Positions 7,778 to 17,134 of a stretch of 64,000 nucleotides of DNA are shown here, in pieces. The translations under genes were made by a program, and so were the position numbers. How positions within the stretch are numbered: position 1 is the first letter of the stretch; each line of letters begins with the position of its first letter. The notes under the pieces were generated by a model. That model saw nothing but the letters and a program-made list of their open reading frames with translations. It searched no databases and was not told the origin of the DNA. Source of the stretch: Chitinophaga deserti (GTDB lineage Bacteria; Bacteroidota; Bacteroidia; Chitinophagales; Chitinophagaceae); contig NZ_QFFK01000001.1 in assembly GCF_003149455.1 (NCBI RefSeq), positions 496,001 to 560,000 on the forward strand, read 5' to 3'.

Positions 7778-8500
7778 TTAAAGTTGACGGATCTTGATAT
7801 TTCTGTACCAAACCTTGTCGCCATGGTCCTGCAGTGCGATGTGACCTTTCTGGTAAGCACCGAAGCCGTCCCACGACTTGAATTTGGAACCGGCAACGAG
7901 TTTTTTCCATTCTTCGGAGGTCATGTCTACTTCCGCAGTTTTATGGCCGTTGAAGATAAGGGTCAGCTTGCCGTTGTTCTTAATGATCTTGGCGGTGTTC
8001 CACTCACCTACGGGTTTAGCGTAGCGTGCGGGGGAAGCGATGAGATCATACAGATCGCCTGAGTTATGCTTGTGGATCTTGCCGTCGGAATGTTTATCAT
8101 CGTCGAGCACCTGCATTTCGGGACCGGTCTGGTAAGTGGCACCGAATTTAGGATCTTCATGAACGCTGAAGATGATACCGGAGTTACCGCCTTCGGAGAT
8201 CTTCCACTGGAGTTCCAGTTCGTAGTTCTCGTAAGCTTCTGCGGTCATGATGTCGCCACCTTTAGCACCGGCTTTTTTAGCATCGGTGTCAAAGTAGAGG
8301 GCACCGTCCACCACTTTCCAGGCTTCGGGAGCTTCTGATTTTTTATATCCGCGCCAGCCGTTGGTGGTTTTGCCATCAAACAGCAGTTGCCAGCCGGCCT
8401 TCTTCTCTTTTTTGGAGAGAACGGGCTCCTGGGCGCATGCGCCTGTGGCACCAGCGAGGAGGCTTAGTACCAGGGAGGCGGAAAATATGCGTTTCATCAT
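7778..8500 (-). CDS. DUF1080 / 3-keto-disaccharide hydrolase-domain secreted protein
   Basis: A 240-residue protein with a signal peptide (LVLSLLAGATGACAQ; the Cys may make it a lipoprotein) and one concanavalin-like domain of the DUF1080 family (PF06439), with WQLLFDGKTTNGWRGY, GGNSGIIFSV, TGPEMQVLDD and IALQDHGDKVWYRNIKI. Members of this family cleave glycosides after oxidation at C3 of the sugar, by elimination rather than classical hydrolysis. Its operon supplies the matching parts: a Gfo/Idh/MocA oxidoreductase, a TIM-barrel isomerase, cytochromes and a sugar transporter. Likely periplasmic. The exact substrate cannot be read from sequence. Confidence 0.87.
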   Translation of the reverse strand: MMKRIFSASLVLSLLAGATGACAQEPVLSKKEKKAGWQLLFDGKTTNGWRGYKKSEAPEAWKVVDGALYFDTDAKKAGAKGGDIMTAEAYENYELELQWKISEGGNSGIIFSVHEDPKFGATYQTGPEMQVLDDDKHSDGKIHKHNSGDLYDLIASPARYAKPVGEWNTAKIIKNNGKLTLIFNGHKTAEVDMTSEEWKKLVAGSKFKSWDGFGAYQKGHIALQDHGDKVWYRNIKIRQL

Positions 8501-8527
8501 ATTGAAATGTTTATAGGGTTGTCTTAC

Positions 8528-8932
8528 TTATTTGACAGTGAGGATGTACTTCACCATTTCTTCCGCGTCGGATTTGGAGATACCGGCGTGGGGAGCCATG
8601 GGAATTTCACCCCAGTTACCTGAGCCACCGCTGATGATCTTATCGGCCAGCGTTGCGATGTTTTCCGGATTGCTGGGATATTTCGCAGCGATCTCTTTGA
8701 AGGAGGGCCCGATTACTTTTTCGGTTTCCTTGTGGCAGGTAGCGCAATCCTGTGCTGCCATCAGTTCTTTACCTTTACCGGTTACGTCTGCAACCATTGA
8801 ATTGTCTGCTGCAGGAGCAGTAGTTTCCGCGGTGGATGCCTTCTCTTCGGCTTTCTTTTCTTCGCCGCCACCGCAAGCTGCCATTAACATAACAACACTG
8901 ATACTTACCGGCATCCAGATAGATTTCTTCAT
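8528..8932 (-). CDS. Small lipoprotein cytochrome c (class I)
   Basis: A 134-residue predicted lipoprotein (lipobox LMAAC) with a Glu/Lys/Ala-rich linker (about 24-47) and one class I cytochrome c domain: heme motif CATCH, then IGPSFKEIAAKYP and a Met ligand candidate in IPMAPH. It is expected to carry electrons at the periplasmic face of a membrane. The domain is closely similar to the heme domain inside the large ThuA fusion (IGPSFMEVANKY there), so the pair look like duplicates. It lies 28 bases ahead of the DUF1080 gene in the sugar operon, which supports a role as electron acceptor for periplasmic sugar oxidation. Confidence 0.88.
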   Translation of the reverse strand: MKKSIWMPVSISVVMLMAACGGGEEKKAEEKASTAETTAPAADNSMVADVTGKGKELMAAQDCATCHKETEKVIGPSFKEIAAKYPSNPENIATLADKIISGGSGNWGEIPMAPHAGISKSDAEEMVKYILTVK

Positions 8933-8978
8933 CGTTTACTGAGTTTAAGTCTTTTAGAAAATCGTTATTGCAAAGCTA

Positions 8979-10031
8979 TTACAGCCCTAATATACGTCTG
9001 TTCAGGTTTTCATCCGCACCGGTACCGGCAAAATCGTCGAACGCTTTCTCGGTAACGCGGATGATGTGGTCTTTAATGAAAGGTGCGCCTTCGCGGGCTC
9101 CGTCTTCGGGGTGCTTCATGCAGCATTCCCATTCCATCACGGCCCAGCCGGAGAAATTATATTGGGTCAGCTTGCTGAATACCGCTTTGAAATCCACCTG
9201 GCCATCGCCCAGTGAACGGAATCTTCCCGGGCGGTCGATCCATCCCTGGTACCCTCCATAAACGCCGGAGCGCCCTGTGGGGTTGAACTCGGCATCTTTT
9301 ACATGGAACATCTTTATCTTTTCGTGATAAATATCGATGTATTCCAGGTAATCCATTGCCTGGAGCACGAAGTGGCTGGGATCGTAGAGGAGGCATGCAC
9401 GGTTGTGGTTGCCCGTAGCGGCGAGGAACTGCTCATAGCTGGCGCCATCGTGCAGATCTTCTCCGGGGTGTACTTCGTAGCAGAGGTCTACCCCATTGGC
9501 ATCAAATTCATTGAGGATGGGCAGCCAGCGGTTAGCCAGCTCTTTAAAGCCAGTTTCCACGAGGCCTGCGGGGCGCTGGGGCCAGGGGTATACTGTATGC
9601 CAGAGCAGCGCGCCACTGAAAGTGGCATGGGCGTTAAGGCCCAGGTTGCGGCTTGCTTTAGCGGCATACTTCAGCTGCTGTACAGCCCATTCTGTGCGGG
9701 CCTTCGGGTTACCCTGTACCTCTTTGGGAGCAAAACCTTCGAACAGTTCGTTATAGGCGGGGTGTACAGCCACGAGCTGGCCCTGTAAGTGGGTAGACAG
9801 CTCGGTGATTTCCATCCCGGCGCTTTGCACTATGCCTTTAATTTCGTCTGCATAAGTCTGGCTCTCGGCGGCTTTCTTCAGGTCAATCATCCTGGGATCC
9901 CAGGTAGGGATCTGAACGCCCTTAAAACCAAGGGAAGCAGCCCATTTGGTGATGCCTTCGAGGGTATTAAAAGGTGCTTTGTCGTCCAGGAATTGCGCGA
10001 GGAAAATGCCGGGTCCTTTGATCGTCTTCAT
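8979..10031 (-). CDS. Sugar phosphate isomerase/epimerase-like TIM-barrel protein
   Basis: A 350-residue cytoplasmic protein of the xylose isomerase-like TIM-barrel (AP endonuclease family 2) type. Candidate metal ligands of the barrel are seen in LCYEVHPGEDLHDG, LYDPSHFVLQ, FHVKDAEF and VMEWECCMKHPEDG. The family includes sugar isomerases, epimerases and inosose dehydratases. It lies 58 bases after a Gfo/Idh/MocA oxidoreductase on the same strand, a very common pairing in which both act on the same imported sugar or 3-keto sugar. The precise reaction is unknown. Confidence 0.85.
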   Translation of the reverse strand: MKTIKGPGIFLAQFLDDKAPFNTLEGITKWAASLGFKGVQIPTWDPRMIDLKKAAESQTYADEIKGIVQSAGMEITELSTHLQGQLVAVHPAYNELFEGFAPKEVQGNPKARTEWAVQQLKYAAKASRNLGLNAHATFSGALLWHTVYPWPQRPAGLVETGFKELANRWLPILNEFDANGVDLCYEVHPGEDLHDGASYEQFLAATGNHNRACLLYDPSHFVLQAMDYLEYIDIYHEKIKMFHVKDAEFNPTGRSGVYGGYQGWIDRPGRFRSLGDGQVDFKAVFSKLTQYNFSGWAVMEWECCMKHPEDGAREGAPFIKDHIIRVTEKAFDDFAGTGADENLNRRILGL

Positions 10032-10089
10032 ATGCTTTTCCTTATCAGATTAAAAAATTCAATTTCCGGTATTTCGTTCAAAAGAGCGA

Positions 10090-11253
10090 CTAAATTTCGA
10101 AAGTCGTCCATTTTTCGGTACTGGCGGAACTTTTCACCACATTATCGATAAATGCCATGCCCCGTACACCTTCGTTTACGGAAGGGAAATCGAGCGCTTC
10201 CTTCGCCGGCTCGGTACCATCGATGATAGACTGGAGCGTGAGGGCGAAATTGCGGTACAGGTTACCGAATGCTTCGAGATAGCCTTCGGGGTGGCCGCCC
10301 GGAGTGCGGCAATTGTGGGTAGCGTAAGAGCTCAGGTGGGGGTTACCCGCACCGGCACGGAGGATCTCTGCGGGCTTATCCAGCCAGCGAACAATCAGCG
10401 TATTAGGCTCATGCTGCGCCCATTCGATACCACCTTTCTCTCCGTATACCCGGATCCTGAGTGCGTTTTCTTCACCCGCAGCAACCTGGGAGGCCATCAG
10501 CACACCGGCAGCACCATTGGTGAAGCGCATCAGTACGGCGCCATCATCGTCTAGGAGACGGCCGGGTACCATGATGTTATTATCGGCACAGAGTTTTTCC
10601 ACAGTATCGCCGGAGATGTATTCTGCGAGGTTGAAAGCGTGGGTTCCGATATCGCCCATGGCGCCGGCTTTACCGGAGCGTTTGGGATCGGTACGCCATG
10701 CGGCCTGGGCATTGCCTTCCCGCTCACTGAGCTTAGACAGCCAGCCCTGGGGATATTCCACCCAAACCTTGCGTACTTTACCCAGAGCACCATTGGCCAC
10801 CATCTGGCGGGCCTGCTTTACCATGGGATAACCGGTGTATGTATGTGTAAGCAGAAGGGTAAGCCCGGTCTGCTCTACTTTGGCTTTGAGTTGTTTTGCT
10901 TCGTCGAGCGTAAAAGTGATCGGTTTCTCGATCACTACGTTAAACCCTTTATCGAGGGCCATCATGGCCGGTTCGAAGTGCGCGAAGTTGGGGGTTACGA
11001 TGGTGATGAAGTCCAGCCGCTTATCTGCGGGCATGGCTGCTTCTTTCTCCAGCATGGTTTTGAAGTCCGTATAGATGCGGTCGCTTTCCAGGAAAAGCGA
11101 GCGTCCGGAGTCTTCCGCTACTTCGGGGTTGATGCTTAATGCACCTGCTTTCAGTTCTATCAGGCCGTCCATATTCGCCGCAATGCGGTGGATGGCACCG
11201 ATGAAGGCGTCTTTACCGCCTCCGATCATTCCCATTCTGAGTTTCCTGTTCAT
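10090..11253 (-). CDS. Gfo/Idh/MocA family oxidoreductase
   Basis: A 387-residue NAD(P)-dependent dehydrogenase. The N-terminal Rossmann fold has the glycine-rich MGMIGGGKDAFIG, the family Glu-Lys-Pro motif appears in VVIEKPITF, and the C-terminal alpha/beta domain includes GDIGTHAFNL with a likely catalytic His. Family members oxidise or reduce sugars, inositols or bile pigments. In this operon it probably oxidises a sugar or reduces a 3-keto sugar in the cytoplasm. It has no signal peptide. The gap to the transporter gene upstream is 21 bases. Confidence 0.9.
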   Translation of the reverse strand: MNRKLRMGMIGGGKDAFIGAIHRIAANMDGLIELKAGALSINPEVAEDSGRSLFLESDRIYTDFKTMLEKEAAMPADKRLDFITIVTPNFAHFEPAMMALDKGFNVVIEKPITFTLDEAKQLKAKVEQTGLTLLLTHTYTGYPMVKQARQMVANGALGKVRKVWVEYPQGWLSKLSEREGNAQAAWRTDPKRSGKAGAMGDIGTHAFNLAEYISGDTVEKLCADNNIMVPGRLLDDDGAVLMRFTNGAAGVLMASQVAAGEENALRIRVYGEKGGIEWAQHEPNTLIVRWLDKPAEILRAGAGNPHLSSYATHNCRTPGGHPEGYLEAFGNLYRNFALTLQSIIDGTEPAKEALDFPSVNEGVRGMAFIDNVVKSSASTEKWTTFEI

Positions 11254-11274
11254 ACTATATAATTTCTGATACGT

Positions 11275-12564
11275 TTATACGGTTTGCAATACTTGTTTAT
11301 TTCTGCCTTTCATATAAAAATAAAGGCCGCCGAAAGCAACGATGAGTATAATAGGTATTACGAGGGTTACGTTGATGATTTCCGGACCAGCTACAGCCTG
11401 CGCCTGCAGGTAAGCGGCTGCTTCAGGGGAACCGGGCGCCGCAGAGCGGTAAGCATCCAGTGTGCCGCCTGCAGGGAGGTTCTTCCCGATAATGCTATCG
11501 TAAAATCCACCCATGAACATCATATAAATGGATACGGCAAACATACCCGCACCGCCCATCAGGTTCATACCGAGTGCTCCTGATTCAGGAATGTTCTCAG
11601 AAACGAAACCGAGCATGGTGGGCCAGAAGTAAGTGATGCCAAGTCCGAATATGATAGCGGCAACAAAGAGCATGCTGCCAGACTGGCTACCCATGAGGTA
11701 AAGGCCGAGGGCGGACAATATCGCTGAAATCAGCAGTACGCCGGTTGGAGAAAGGCGGTGAACGATAGGCCCTGCCACAGCACGGCCAAGTACCTGTACA
11801 CCAGCGGTGAGCGCAAGAATAAGAATACCGTTTTCAGTTACGTTCTTCAGCAGGATTTCTATCCACTGGTTAGTGAAAAGCTCTGTGATAGCAGTTCCGA
11901 ACATGCAGATGAACATGAAGATAAACAGGGGGCTGGTTACCGAACGGTACATTTGTGCGTTGGAAACGCCGGCAGCCACGCGTTCTGTAACCGGGAATTC
12001 CAGTTTGGAGAACAGGTAACCGTACAGGAGCGTAGGGATGATCATCAGTGCAACCTGGAGCTGCCAGAGACCGGCCAGATCCATTTCCTTAAACAGGAAC
12101 ACTACGAGGGCGCCGATTACGATACCGCCAGGGAACCAGAGGTGGAAGTGGTTGAGCTTGGTAGTTTTATTGTCCGGGAAGATGGTTGCCACCAGGGGGT
12201 TACAGGCTGCTTCTACCGTACCGTTAGCCATCCCGATAAAGAGGGTGGAGATGAAGAGCGGCCAGAAGCCTGAGCTGAAATAAGGTGTGCAGATGGTGAG
12301 GATGATACCCAGCAGGTGAAGTACGAAAGCTGCGAGGAGCAATCTTTTCATACCGATGGCATCAACAATGAAACCGCCCAGTACCACAGCAAGGGGGAAG
12401 CCCCAGAATGCCGTACCGGCGATAACTGCTAATTCCTGTGCATTTAAATGGAATTGCACGCCCAGCTGTCCGAGGATGCCGGCGCGAATCCCGAAGGATA
12501 ATGATGTGACAAGCAGGGCCAGGCAGCTGGCAACGAAAAGACTCTTAGGCTGTATCTGCTTCAT
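11275..12564 (-). CDS. MFS sugar transporter (FucP / nucleoside permease-like)
   Basis: A 429-residue membrane protein with about 12 hydrophobic segments, typical of the major facilitator superfamily. The segment LVTSLSFGIRAGILGQL and the arrangement of helices resemble sugar or nucleoside proton symporters. A central cytoplasmic loop separates the two six-helix halves around residue 190-205. It is the first gene of the seven-gene minus-strand operon and probably imports the sugar handled by the downstream oxidoreductase and isomerase. A 12-bp palindrome lies 25 bases upstream of its start codon (12589-12600). The substrate is not predictable. Confidence 0.87.
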   Translation of the reverse strand: MKQIQPKSLFVASCLALLVTSLSFGIRAGILGQLGVQFHLNAQELAVIAGTAFWGFPLAVVLGGFIVDAIGMKRLLLAAFVLHLLGIILTICTPYFSSGFWPLFISTLFIGMANGTVEAACNPLVATIFPDNKTTKLNHFHLWFPGGIVIGALVVFLFKEMDLAGLWQLQVALMIIPTLLYGYLFSKLEFPVTERVAAGVSNAQMYRSVTSPLFIFMFICMFGTAITELFTNQWIEILLKNVTENGILILALTAGVQVLGRAVAGPIVHRLSPTGVLLISAILSALGLYLMGSQSGSMLFVAAIIFGLGITYFWPTMLGFVSENIPESGALGMNLMGGAGMFAVSIYMMFMGGFYDSIIGKNLPAGGTLDAYRSAAPGSPEAAAYLQAQAVAGPEIINVTLVIPIILIVAFGGLYFYMKGRNKQVLQTV

Positions 12565-12588
12565 AGACGTGTTGTTTGTAAAAAATCT

Positions 12589-12600
12589 AATAACGTTATT
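12589..12600. promoter_or_regulatory. Palindrome in the sugar-operon promoter, possible operator
   Basis: The perfect palindrome AATAACGTTATT sits between a possible -33 (TTTA) and -7 (TAGATTTT, one mismatch to TANNTTTG) on the minus strand, 25 bases ahead of the MFS start codon. The central CG dyad resembles LacI-family operators. No regulator gene is adjacent, so the binding protein is unknown. Confidence 0.4.
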
Positions 12601-12807
12601 AAAACCTTTAAATTTATAAAAAGTATTTCCATATTTTTTACTTTTTATGATGAATAAATGCCCTGATTGTTAAACGGGCAGGGGGCAGATCCCGGACACG
12701 AATGTGGTTATTTTTTGTTAGATAGTGTTAATCCAACACTTAAAATATTTTTTAAAAAAGCCTCCTGTTCCATCCTATCCCTCTCTCCTGCTGTTCCGGG
12801 GGATTTT

Positions 12808-12848
12808 TAGCCCTTAACGGCAGAAATACCGCGGCAGGGCTATTTTTT
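12808..12848 (+). terminator. Terminator-like hairpin upstream of secA
   Basis: TAGCCCT (12808-12814) pairs with AGGGCTA (12836-12842), followed by six T on the plus strand. No annotated plus-strand gene precedes it, so it may end a small RNA or act in a long secA leader. Confidence 0.5.
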
Positions 12849-12921
12849 CCCATATTTCATAGGGTCATCACCCAAAAAACCCTAATTTTACCAGCCTTGG
12901 CAGCAGGCCGGTCCTGCCACC

Positions 12922-12954
12922 TTGTCACAACCTGGTATCCGGGCGTAATATTTG
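12922..12954 (+). promoter_or_regulatory. Possible secA promoter
   Basis: TTG at 12922-12924, 21 bases, then TAATATTTG at 12946-12954, close to the Bacteroidota -33/-7 pattern (TTTG, TANNTTTG) but with one extra base in the -7 element. The secA ATG follows at 13009. Confidence 0.35.
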
Positions 12955-13008
12955 ACTATATTTCGGCCCAACAGGTTCCTTTATTCTTTAGACATCGAAA
13001 ATTTTAAC

Positions 13009-16000
13009 ATGCTAGGTTTTTTAACAAAGCTTTTCGGAGGAAACAAATCTGAGCGCGACATCAGGCTGATCCTTCCTATTGTGAAGCAGATTAACGAGGA
13101 GTATGAAAAACTGTCATCCCTGCCTATTGACGAACTCCGTGGGAAAACGCAGGTTTTCCGCGCCCGCATCAAGGATCACCTGTCTGAAATAGACCGGGAG
13201 ATCACCGAAAAGAAAGCCGCTGCAGAATCCGAAGAGGATGTAAATACAAAAGATCTCACTTACCGCGAGATCGACAAGCTTCAGAAAGAACGCAATAAGA
13301 AAATTGAAGAAATATTAGTGCAGTTGCTGCCCGAAGCCTTTGCCGTTGTAAAGGAAACTTCACGCAGACTGAAAGAGAACAGCGTTCTCACCGCCACGGC
13401 AACTGATATGGACCGCCACCTCGCAGTGCTCCGCGACTATGTGACCATCGAAGGTGACAAAGTGGCCTGGAAAAATACCTGGACCGCCGGGGGCAGCGAA
13501 GTAACCTGGAACATGGTGCATTACGATGTTCAGCTCATCGGTGGCGCCGTGCTCCATCAGGGTAAAATCTCCGAAATGGCTACGGGTGAAGGTAAAACCC
13601 TCGTTTCAACCCTCCCCGCTTACCTTAATGCCCTTACCGGTGAAGGCGTTCACATCGTTACCGTGAACGATTACCTCGCCCGCCGTGACTCCGAATGGAA
13701 CGGCCCCCTTTTCGAATTCCTCGGTATCACCGTGGATTGTATCGATAAGCACCAGCCCAACTCCTTCGAACGCCGCAACGCATATCAGGCAGATATTACT
13801 TACGGAACCAATAACGAATTCGGCTTCGACTACCTCCGCGATAACATGGTGCACAGCCCCGAAGAAATGGTGCAGCGCAAACATCACTTCGCAATGGTGG
13901 ATGAGGTGGATAGCGTACTGGTGGACGATGCCCGTACCCCGCTCATCATCTCCGGACCTATCCCCCGTGGCGACGAGCAGGAGTTCCATACCCTGAAGCC
14001 CCGCATCCAGCGCCTGGTGGAAGAGCAGCGTAAAATCGTTAACGCCAGCCTCATCGAAGCTAAAAAGCTCATCGCAGAAGGGAAAGACGATCCCAAGACC
14101 GGCGGCCTCGCGCTGATGCGTGCACACCGCGGTCTTCCCAAGAACAGCGCACTGATTAAATTCCTGAGCGAGCCCGGCATGAAAGTGCTTCAGCAAAAAG
14201 CTGAAAACTATTACATCGCCGACCAGCAGCGTGAAATGCCCAAAGTAGATGAAGGCCTGCTTTTCCATATCGATGAGAAAAACAACAGTGTGGATCTTAC
14301 CGATAAAGGTATCGCCCTCATCACCGGCGCCGGTGAAGACCCTGCCTTTTTCGTGATGCCCGACGTAGGCTCCGAAATCGCAGACTTGGAAAAACTCGAT
14401 ATCACCACCGAAGAAAAAGTATCCCGCAAAGATCAGCTGCTGCAGGACTTCGCCGTGAAATCCGAGCGCATCCACTCCGTACAGCAACTCCTGAAAGCAT
14501 ATACACTTTTCGAAAAAGACGTGGAATATGTAGTGATGGACGGCAAAGTGAAGATCGTGGATGAGCAGACAGGCCGTATCCTCGATGGCCGCCGCTACTC
14601 CGATGGTCTCCACCAGGCTATTGAAGCCAAGGAAAACGTGAAAGTGGAAGCTGCCACCCAAACCTTCGCCACCATTACCCTGCAGAACTACTTCCGTATG
14701 TACCACAAACTCGGTGGTATGACCGGTACGGCTACAACCGAAGCCGGTGAATTCTGGGAAATCTACAAGCTTGACGTGGTAACCATCCCCACCAACCTGC
14801 CGATTACCCGTAAAGATGCGGAAGACCTGGTGTATAAAACCAAGCGCGATAAATACCGTGCTGTAATTGAAGAGATCAAGAAACTGAAAGAAGCCGGCCG
14901 CCCCGTACTGGTAGGTACTACCTCCGTGGAAGTATCTGAACTGCTGGGTAAAATGCTGACTTTCGAAAAGATTCCCCATAACGTACTGAACGCCAAACAG
15001 CACGCCCGTGAAGCACAGATCGTAGCCGAAGCAGGCTTCGCCGGCGCCGTAACCATCGCCACCAACATGGCAGGCCGTGGTACCGACATCAAGCTGGGAC
15101 CTGGTGTGAAAGACGCCGGAGGCCTGGCCATTATCGGTACAGAACGTCATGAAAGCCGCCGTGTAGACCGTCAGCTCCGTGGCCGTGCCGGCCGTCAGGG
15201 CGACCCCGGTACTTCACAGTTCTTCGTATCCCTGGAAGATGACCTGATGCGTATGTTCGGCTCCGACCGTATCGCAGCACTCATGGACCGTATGGGCTAC
15301 AAAGAAGGCGAAGTGATCCAGCACAGCATGATCACCCGCTCCATCGAACGCGCCCAGAAGAAAGTGGAAGAAAATAACTTCGGCATTCGTAAGCGCCTCC
15401 TCGAGTATGACGACGTGATGAACAAACAGCGTACTGTTATCTACTCCCGCCGTAACCACGCCCTGTTTGGCGAGCGCCTCGCTATCGATACCGATAACTC
15501 ATTCTACGAAGTAGCTGAAAACCTGGTATCCACCCACCGCGCAACCGACGATTACGAAGCCTTTAAGCTGGATGTAATCAAGAACTTCGCGATCGATACC
15601 GTAATAACGGAAGATGAATTCCAGAAAGGTAACGTACAGGAAATATCAGAGAAACTTTATGGCGAGGCAGTGGCCAATTACCACCGCCGTACCAACGAAG
15701 TAGTAACCGGTACCTACCCCGTTATCAAAAAGATCTACGAAGAGCAGGGCCAGCATATCGAGAACATCTCGATTCCCTTCTCCGATGGCCGCCGTGGCCT
15801 CCACGTACTGGCCCCTCTCCGCAAAGTGGTGGAATCGCATGGCAAGGAAACTATTTCCGCGCTGGAACGCTCCATCACCCTCAACCTCATCGACGAAGCC
15901 TGGAAAGAACACCTCCGTGCGATGGACGACCTGAAACAGTCCGTTCAAAGCGCCGTGTACGAACAGAAAGACCCGCTGCTGATCTACAAATTCGAAGCAT

Positions 16001-16338
16001 TCGAATTGTTCAAGCAGATGTCTGCCGAAAACTCCAAGGAGATCGTTTCCTTCCTTTGCAAAGCCGGCATCCCCGGCCAGCAGGCGGAAGAAGAGCAGAT
16101 CACCGAAGGGCATGAGGAGAAAACTGACATGAGCCGCATGCGCGCCACCCATCAGGACCCGGATGCAGCAAACGGCCATGCCCAGCAACAAGGTCCCGCT
16201 CGCCGCGAAGAATACGCCCCTGCTATGGAAGAACACAAGCAGGAGCCCGTACGCGTAGGCCCTAAAGTTGGCAGAAACGATCCATGCCCCTGCGGTAGCG
16301 GAAAGAAATACAAAAACTGTCACGGGAAAGACTTATAA
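13009..16338 (+). CDS. secA: Preprotein translocase ATPase SecA
   Basis: A 1,109-residue SecA, the motor that drives proteins through SecYEG. Visible features: N-terminal [11 protein letters not shown]; Walker [11 protein letters not shown] (Lys near residue 196); DEAD-like [20 protein letters not shown]; helicase domain 2 with [16 protein letters not shown] and [11 protein letters not shown]; and a C-terminal zinc motif [14 protein letters not shown] used for SecB and lipid contact. The protein is longer than the roughly 900 residues of E. coli SecA, partly because of a charged coiled-coil-like insertion at about 50-110, typical of Bacteroidota. The start at 13009 is chosen over the earlier in-frame start because MLGF is the conserved N-terminus. 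Confidence 0.97.
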   Translation: MLGFLTKLFGGNKSERDIRLILPIVKQINEEYEKLSSLPIDELRGKTQVFRARIKDHLSEIDREITEKKAAAESEEDVNTKDLTYREIDKLQKERNKKIEEILVQLLPEAFAVVKETSRRLKENSVLTATATDMDRHLAVLRDYVTIEGDKVAWKNTWTAGGSEVTWNMVHYDVQLIGGAVLHQGKISEMATGEGKTLVSTLPAYLNALTGEGVHIVTVNDYLARRDSEWNGPLFEFLGITVDCIDKHQPNSFERRNAYQADITYGTNNEFGFDYLRDNMVHSPEEMVQRKHHFAMVDEVDSVLVDDARTPLIISGPIPRGDEQEFHTLKPRIQRLVEEQRKIVNASLIEAKKLIAEGKDDPKTGGLALMRAHRGLPKNSALIKFLSEPGMKVLQQKAENYYIADQQREMPKVDEGLLFHIDEKNNSVDLTDKGIALITGAGEDPAFFVMPDVGSEIADLEKLDITTEEKVSRKDQLLQDFAVKSERIHSVQQLLKAYTLFEKDVEYVVMDGKVKIVDEQTGRILDGRRYSDGLHQAIEAKENVKVEAATQTFATITLQNYFRMYHKLGGMTGTATTEAGEFWEIYKLDVVTIPTNLPITRKDAEDLVYKTKRDKYRAVIEEIKKLKEAGRPVLVGTTSVEVSELLGKMLTFEKIPHNVLNAKQHAREAQIVAEAGFAGAVTIATNMAGRGTDIKLGPGVKDAGGLAIIGTERHESRRVDRQLRGRAGRQGDPGTSQFFVSLEDDLMRMFGSDRIAALMDRMGYKEGEVIQHSMITRSIERAQKKVEENNFGIRKRLLEYDDVMNKQRTVIYSRRNHALFGERLAIDTDNSFYEVAENLVSTHRATDDYEAFKLDVIKNFAIDTVITEDEFQKGNVQEISEKLYGEAVANYHRRTNEVVTGTYPVIKKIYEEQGQHIENISIPFSDGRRGLHVLAPLRKVVESHGKETISALERSITLNLIDEAWKEHLRAMDDLKQSVQSAVYEQKDPLLIYKFEAFELFKQMSAENSKEIVSFLCKAGIPGQQAEEEQITEGHEEKTDMSRMRATHQDPDAANGHAQQQGPARREEYAPAMEEHKQEPVRVGPKVGRNDPCPCGSGKKYKNCHGKDL

Positions 16339-16359
16339 CGCCCAAAGCGTAAAATAACC

Positions 16360-16404
16360 AACGGAGTTACCCGGGACCATCCTGTGTAACTCCGTTTTTT
16401 TTTT
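16360..16404 (+). terminator. secA terminator
   Basis: An 11-bp stem (16360-16370 with 16386-16396) and a 15-base loop followed by a T run, 21 bases after the secA stop codon. Confidence 0.88.
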
Positions 16405-16430
16405 ACTTTCTGTAAAACACCCTTCAGAAA

Positions 16431-17093
16431 ATGAATACTAACCGGTACATAGATCATACAATACTCAAACCTTTAACCACACTCGAAGATATTAAGCGCC
16501 TCTGCATGGAAGCGGTCGAATACGACTTTGCCGCAGTATGTGTGCCCCCACCCTTCGTGAACGCCGCCAGTACTTTCCTGGGGGGAACCACTACTGCTGT
16601 GGCTACCGTGATCGGCTTCCCCTTCGGCTATTCCGCACTGGAGGCCAAGGTTGCCGAAACAGTGCTGGCCATTATCGACGGCGCCACTGAGCTGGATATG
16701 GTGGCTAACCTCATTGCCATCCGTGGGGGAGACTGGGCTTACCTCGAAAAGGAGATAGCCACCATTTTGCCTATCGTACGTAATAAGCAGTGCAGGATCA
16801 AAGTGATTATTGAAAGTGGCATATTATTGGAGGAAGAAATCATACGTTGCTGCGAGCTGTATGGGAAGTACGGGGTCGATTTCGTAAAAACCAGTACCGG
16901 ATACGCAGAAAAAGGCGCCACCGTTGAAGCAGTAGCCCTCATGCGAAAAAACCTGCCCGCCAATATTCAGATAAAGGCTTCCGGCGGGATTCGTACCTTT
17001 GCCTTTGCTAAGGAACTGATAGCCGCAGGAGCCACCCGTATCGGAACAAGCTCCGGAGTGGCAATTATGAACGAAGCCGCCGCCCTGCAGTAA
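16431..17093 (+). CDS. deoC: Deoxyribose-phosphate aldolase
   Basis: A 220-residue class I aldolase that splits 2-deoxyribose-5-phosphate into glyceraldehyde-3-phosphate and acetaldehyde in deoxynucleoside breakdown. The Schiff-base lysine is Lys153 in VDFVKTSTGYAEKGAT. Other family signatures are IDHTILKP at the start, TVIGFPFGY, ELDMVANL and KASGGIRT near the C-terminus. Length matches the family. It follows the secA terminator and is probably transcribed separately, with the SPOR gene 41 bases downstream. Confidence 0.96.
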   Translation: MNTNRYIDHTILKPLTTLEDIKRLCMEAVEYDFAAVCVPPPFVNAASTFLGGTTTAVATVIGFPFGYSALEAKVAETVLAIIDGATELDMVANLIAIRGGDWAYLEKEIATILPIVRNKQCRIKVIIESGILLEEEIIRCCELYGKYGVDFVKTSTGYAEKGATVEAVALMRKNLPANIQIKASGGIRTFAFAKELIAAGATRIGTSSGVAIMNEAAALQ

Positions 17094-17134
17094 GGGGTAA
17101 GAAAAACCATTTTGCCATCAAACGAATCAATTAT

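Larger units (their letters stand above)
12565..13008. other. Divergent gap between the sugar operon and secA, with several hairpins
   Basis: Apart from the palindrome at 12589-12600, this gap contains two small plus-strand hairpins (TGCCC/GGGCA at 12659-12680; GTGTT/AACAC at 12725-12739), a terminator-like hairpin at 12808-12848 and a possible secA promoter at 12922-12954. The only short reading frame of note is an 8-codon ATG frame (MMNKCPDC) near 12647. No larger gene is supported. Confidence 0.5.

Noticed and set aside
12647..12673. SecM-like arrest peptide upstream of secA
   Set aside because: The only ATG frame is 8 codons long and has no signal peptide or arrest motif.
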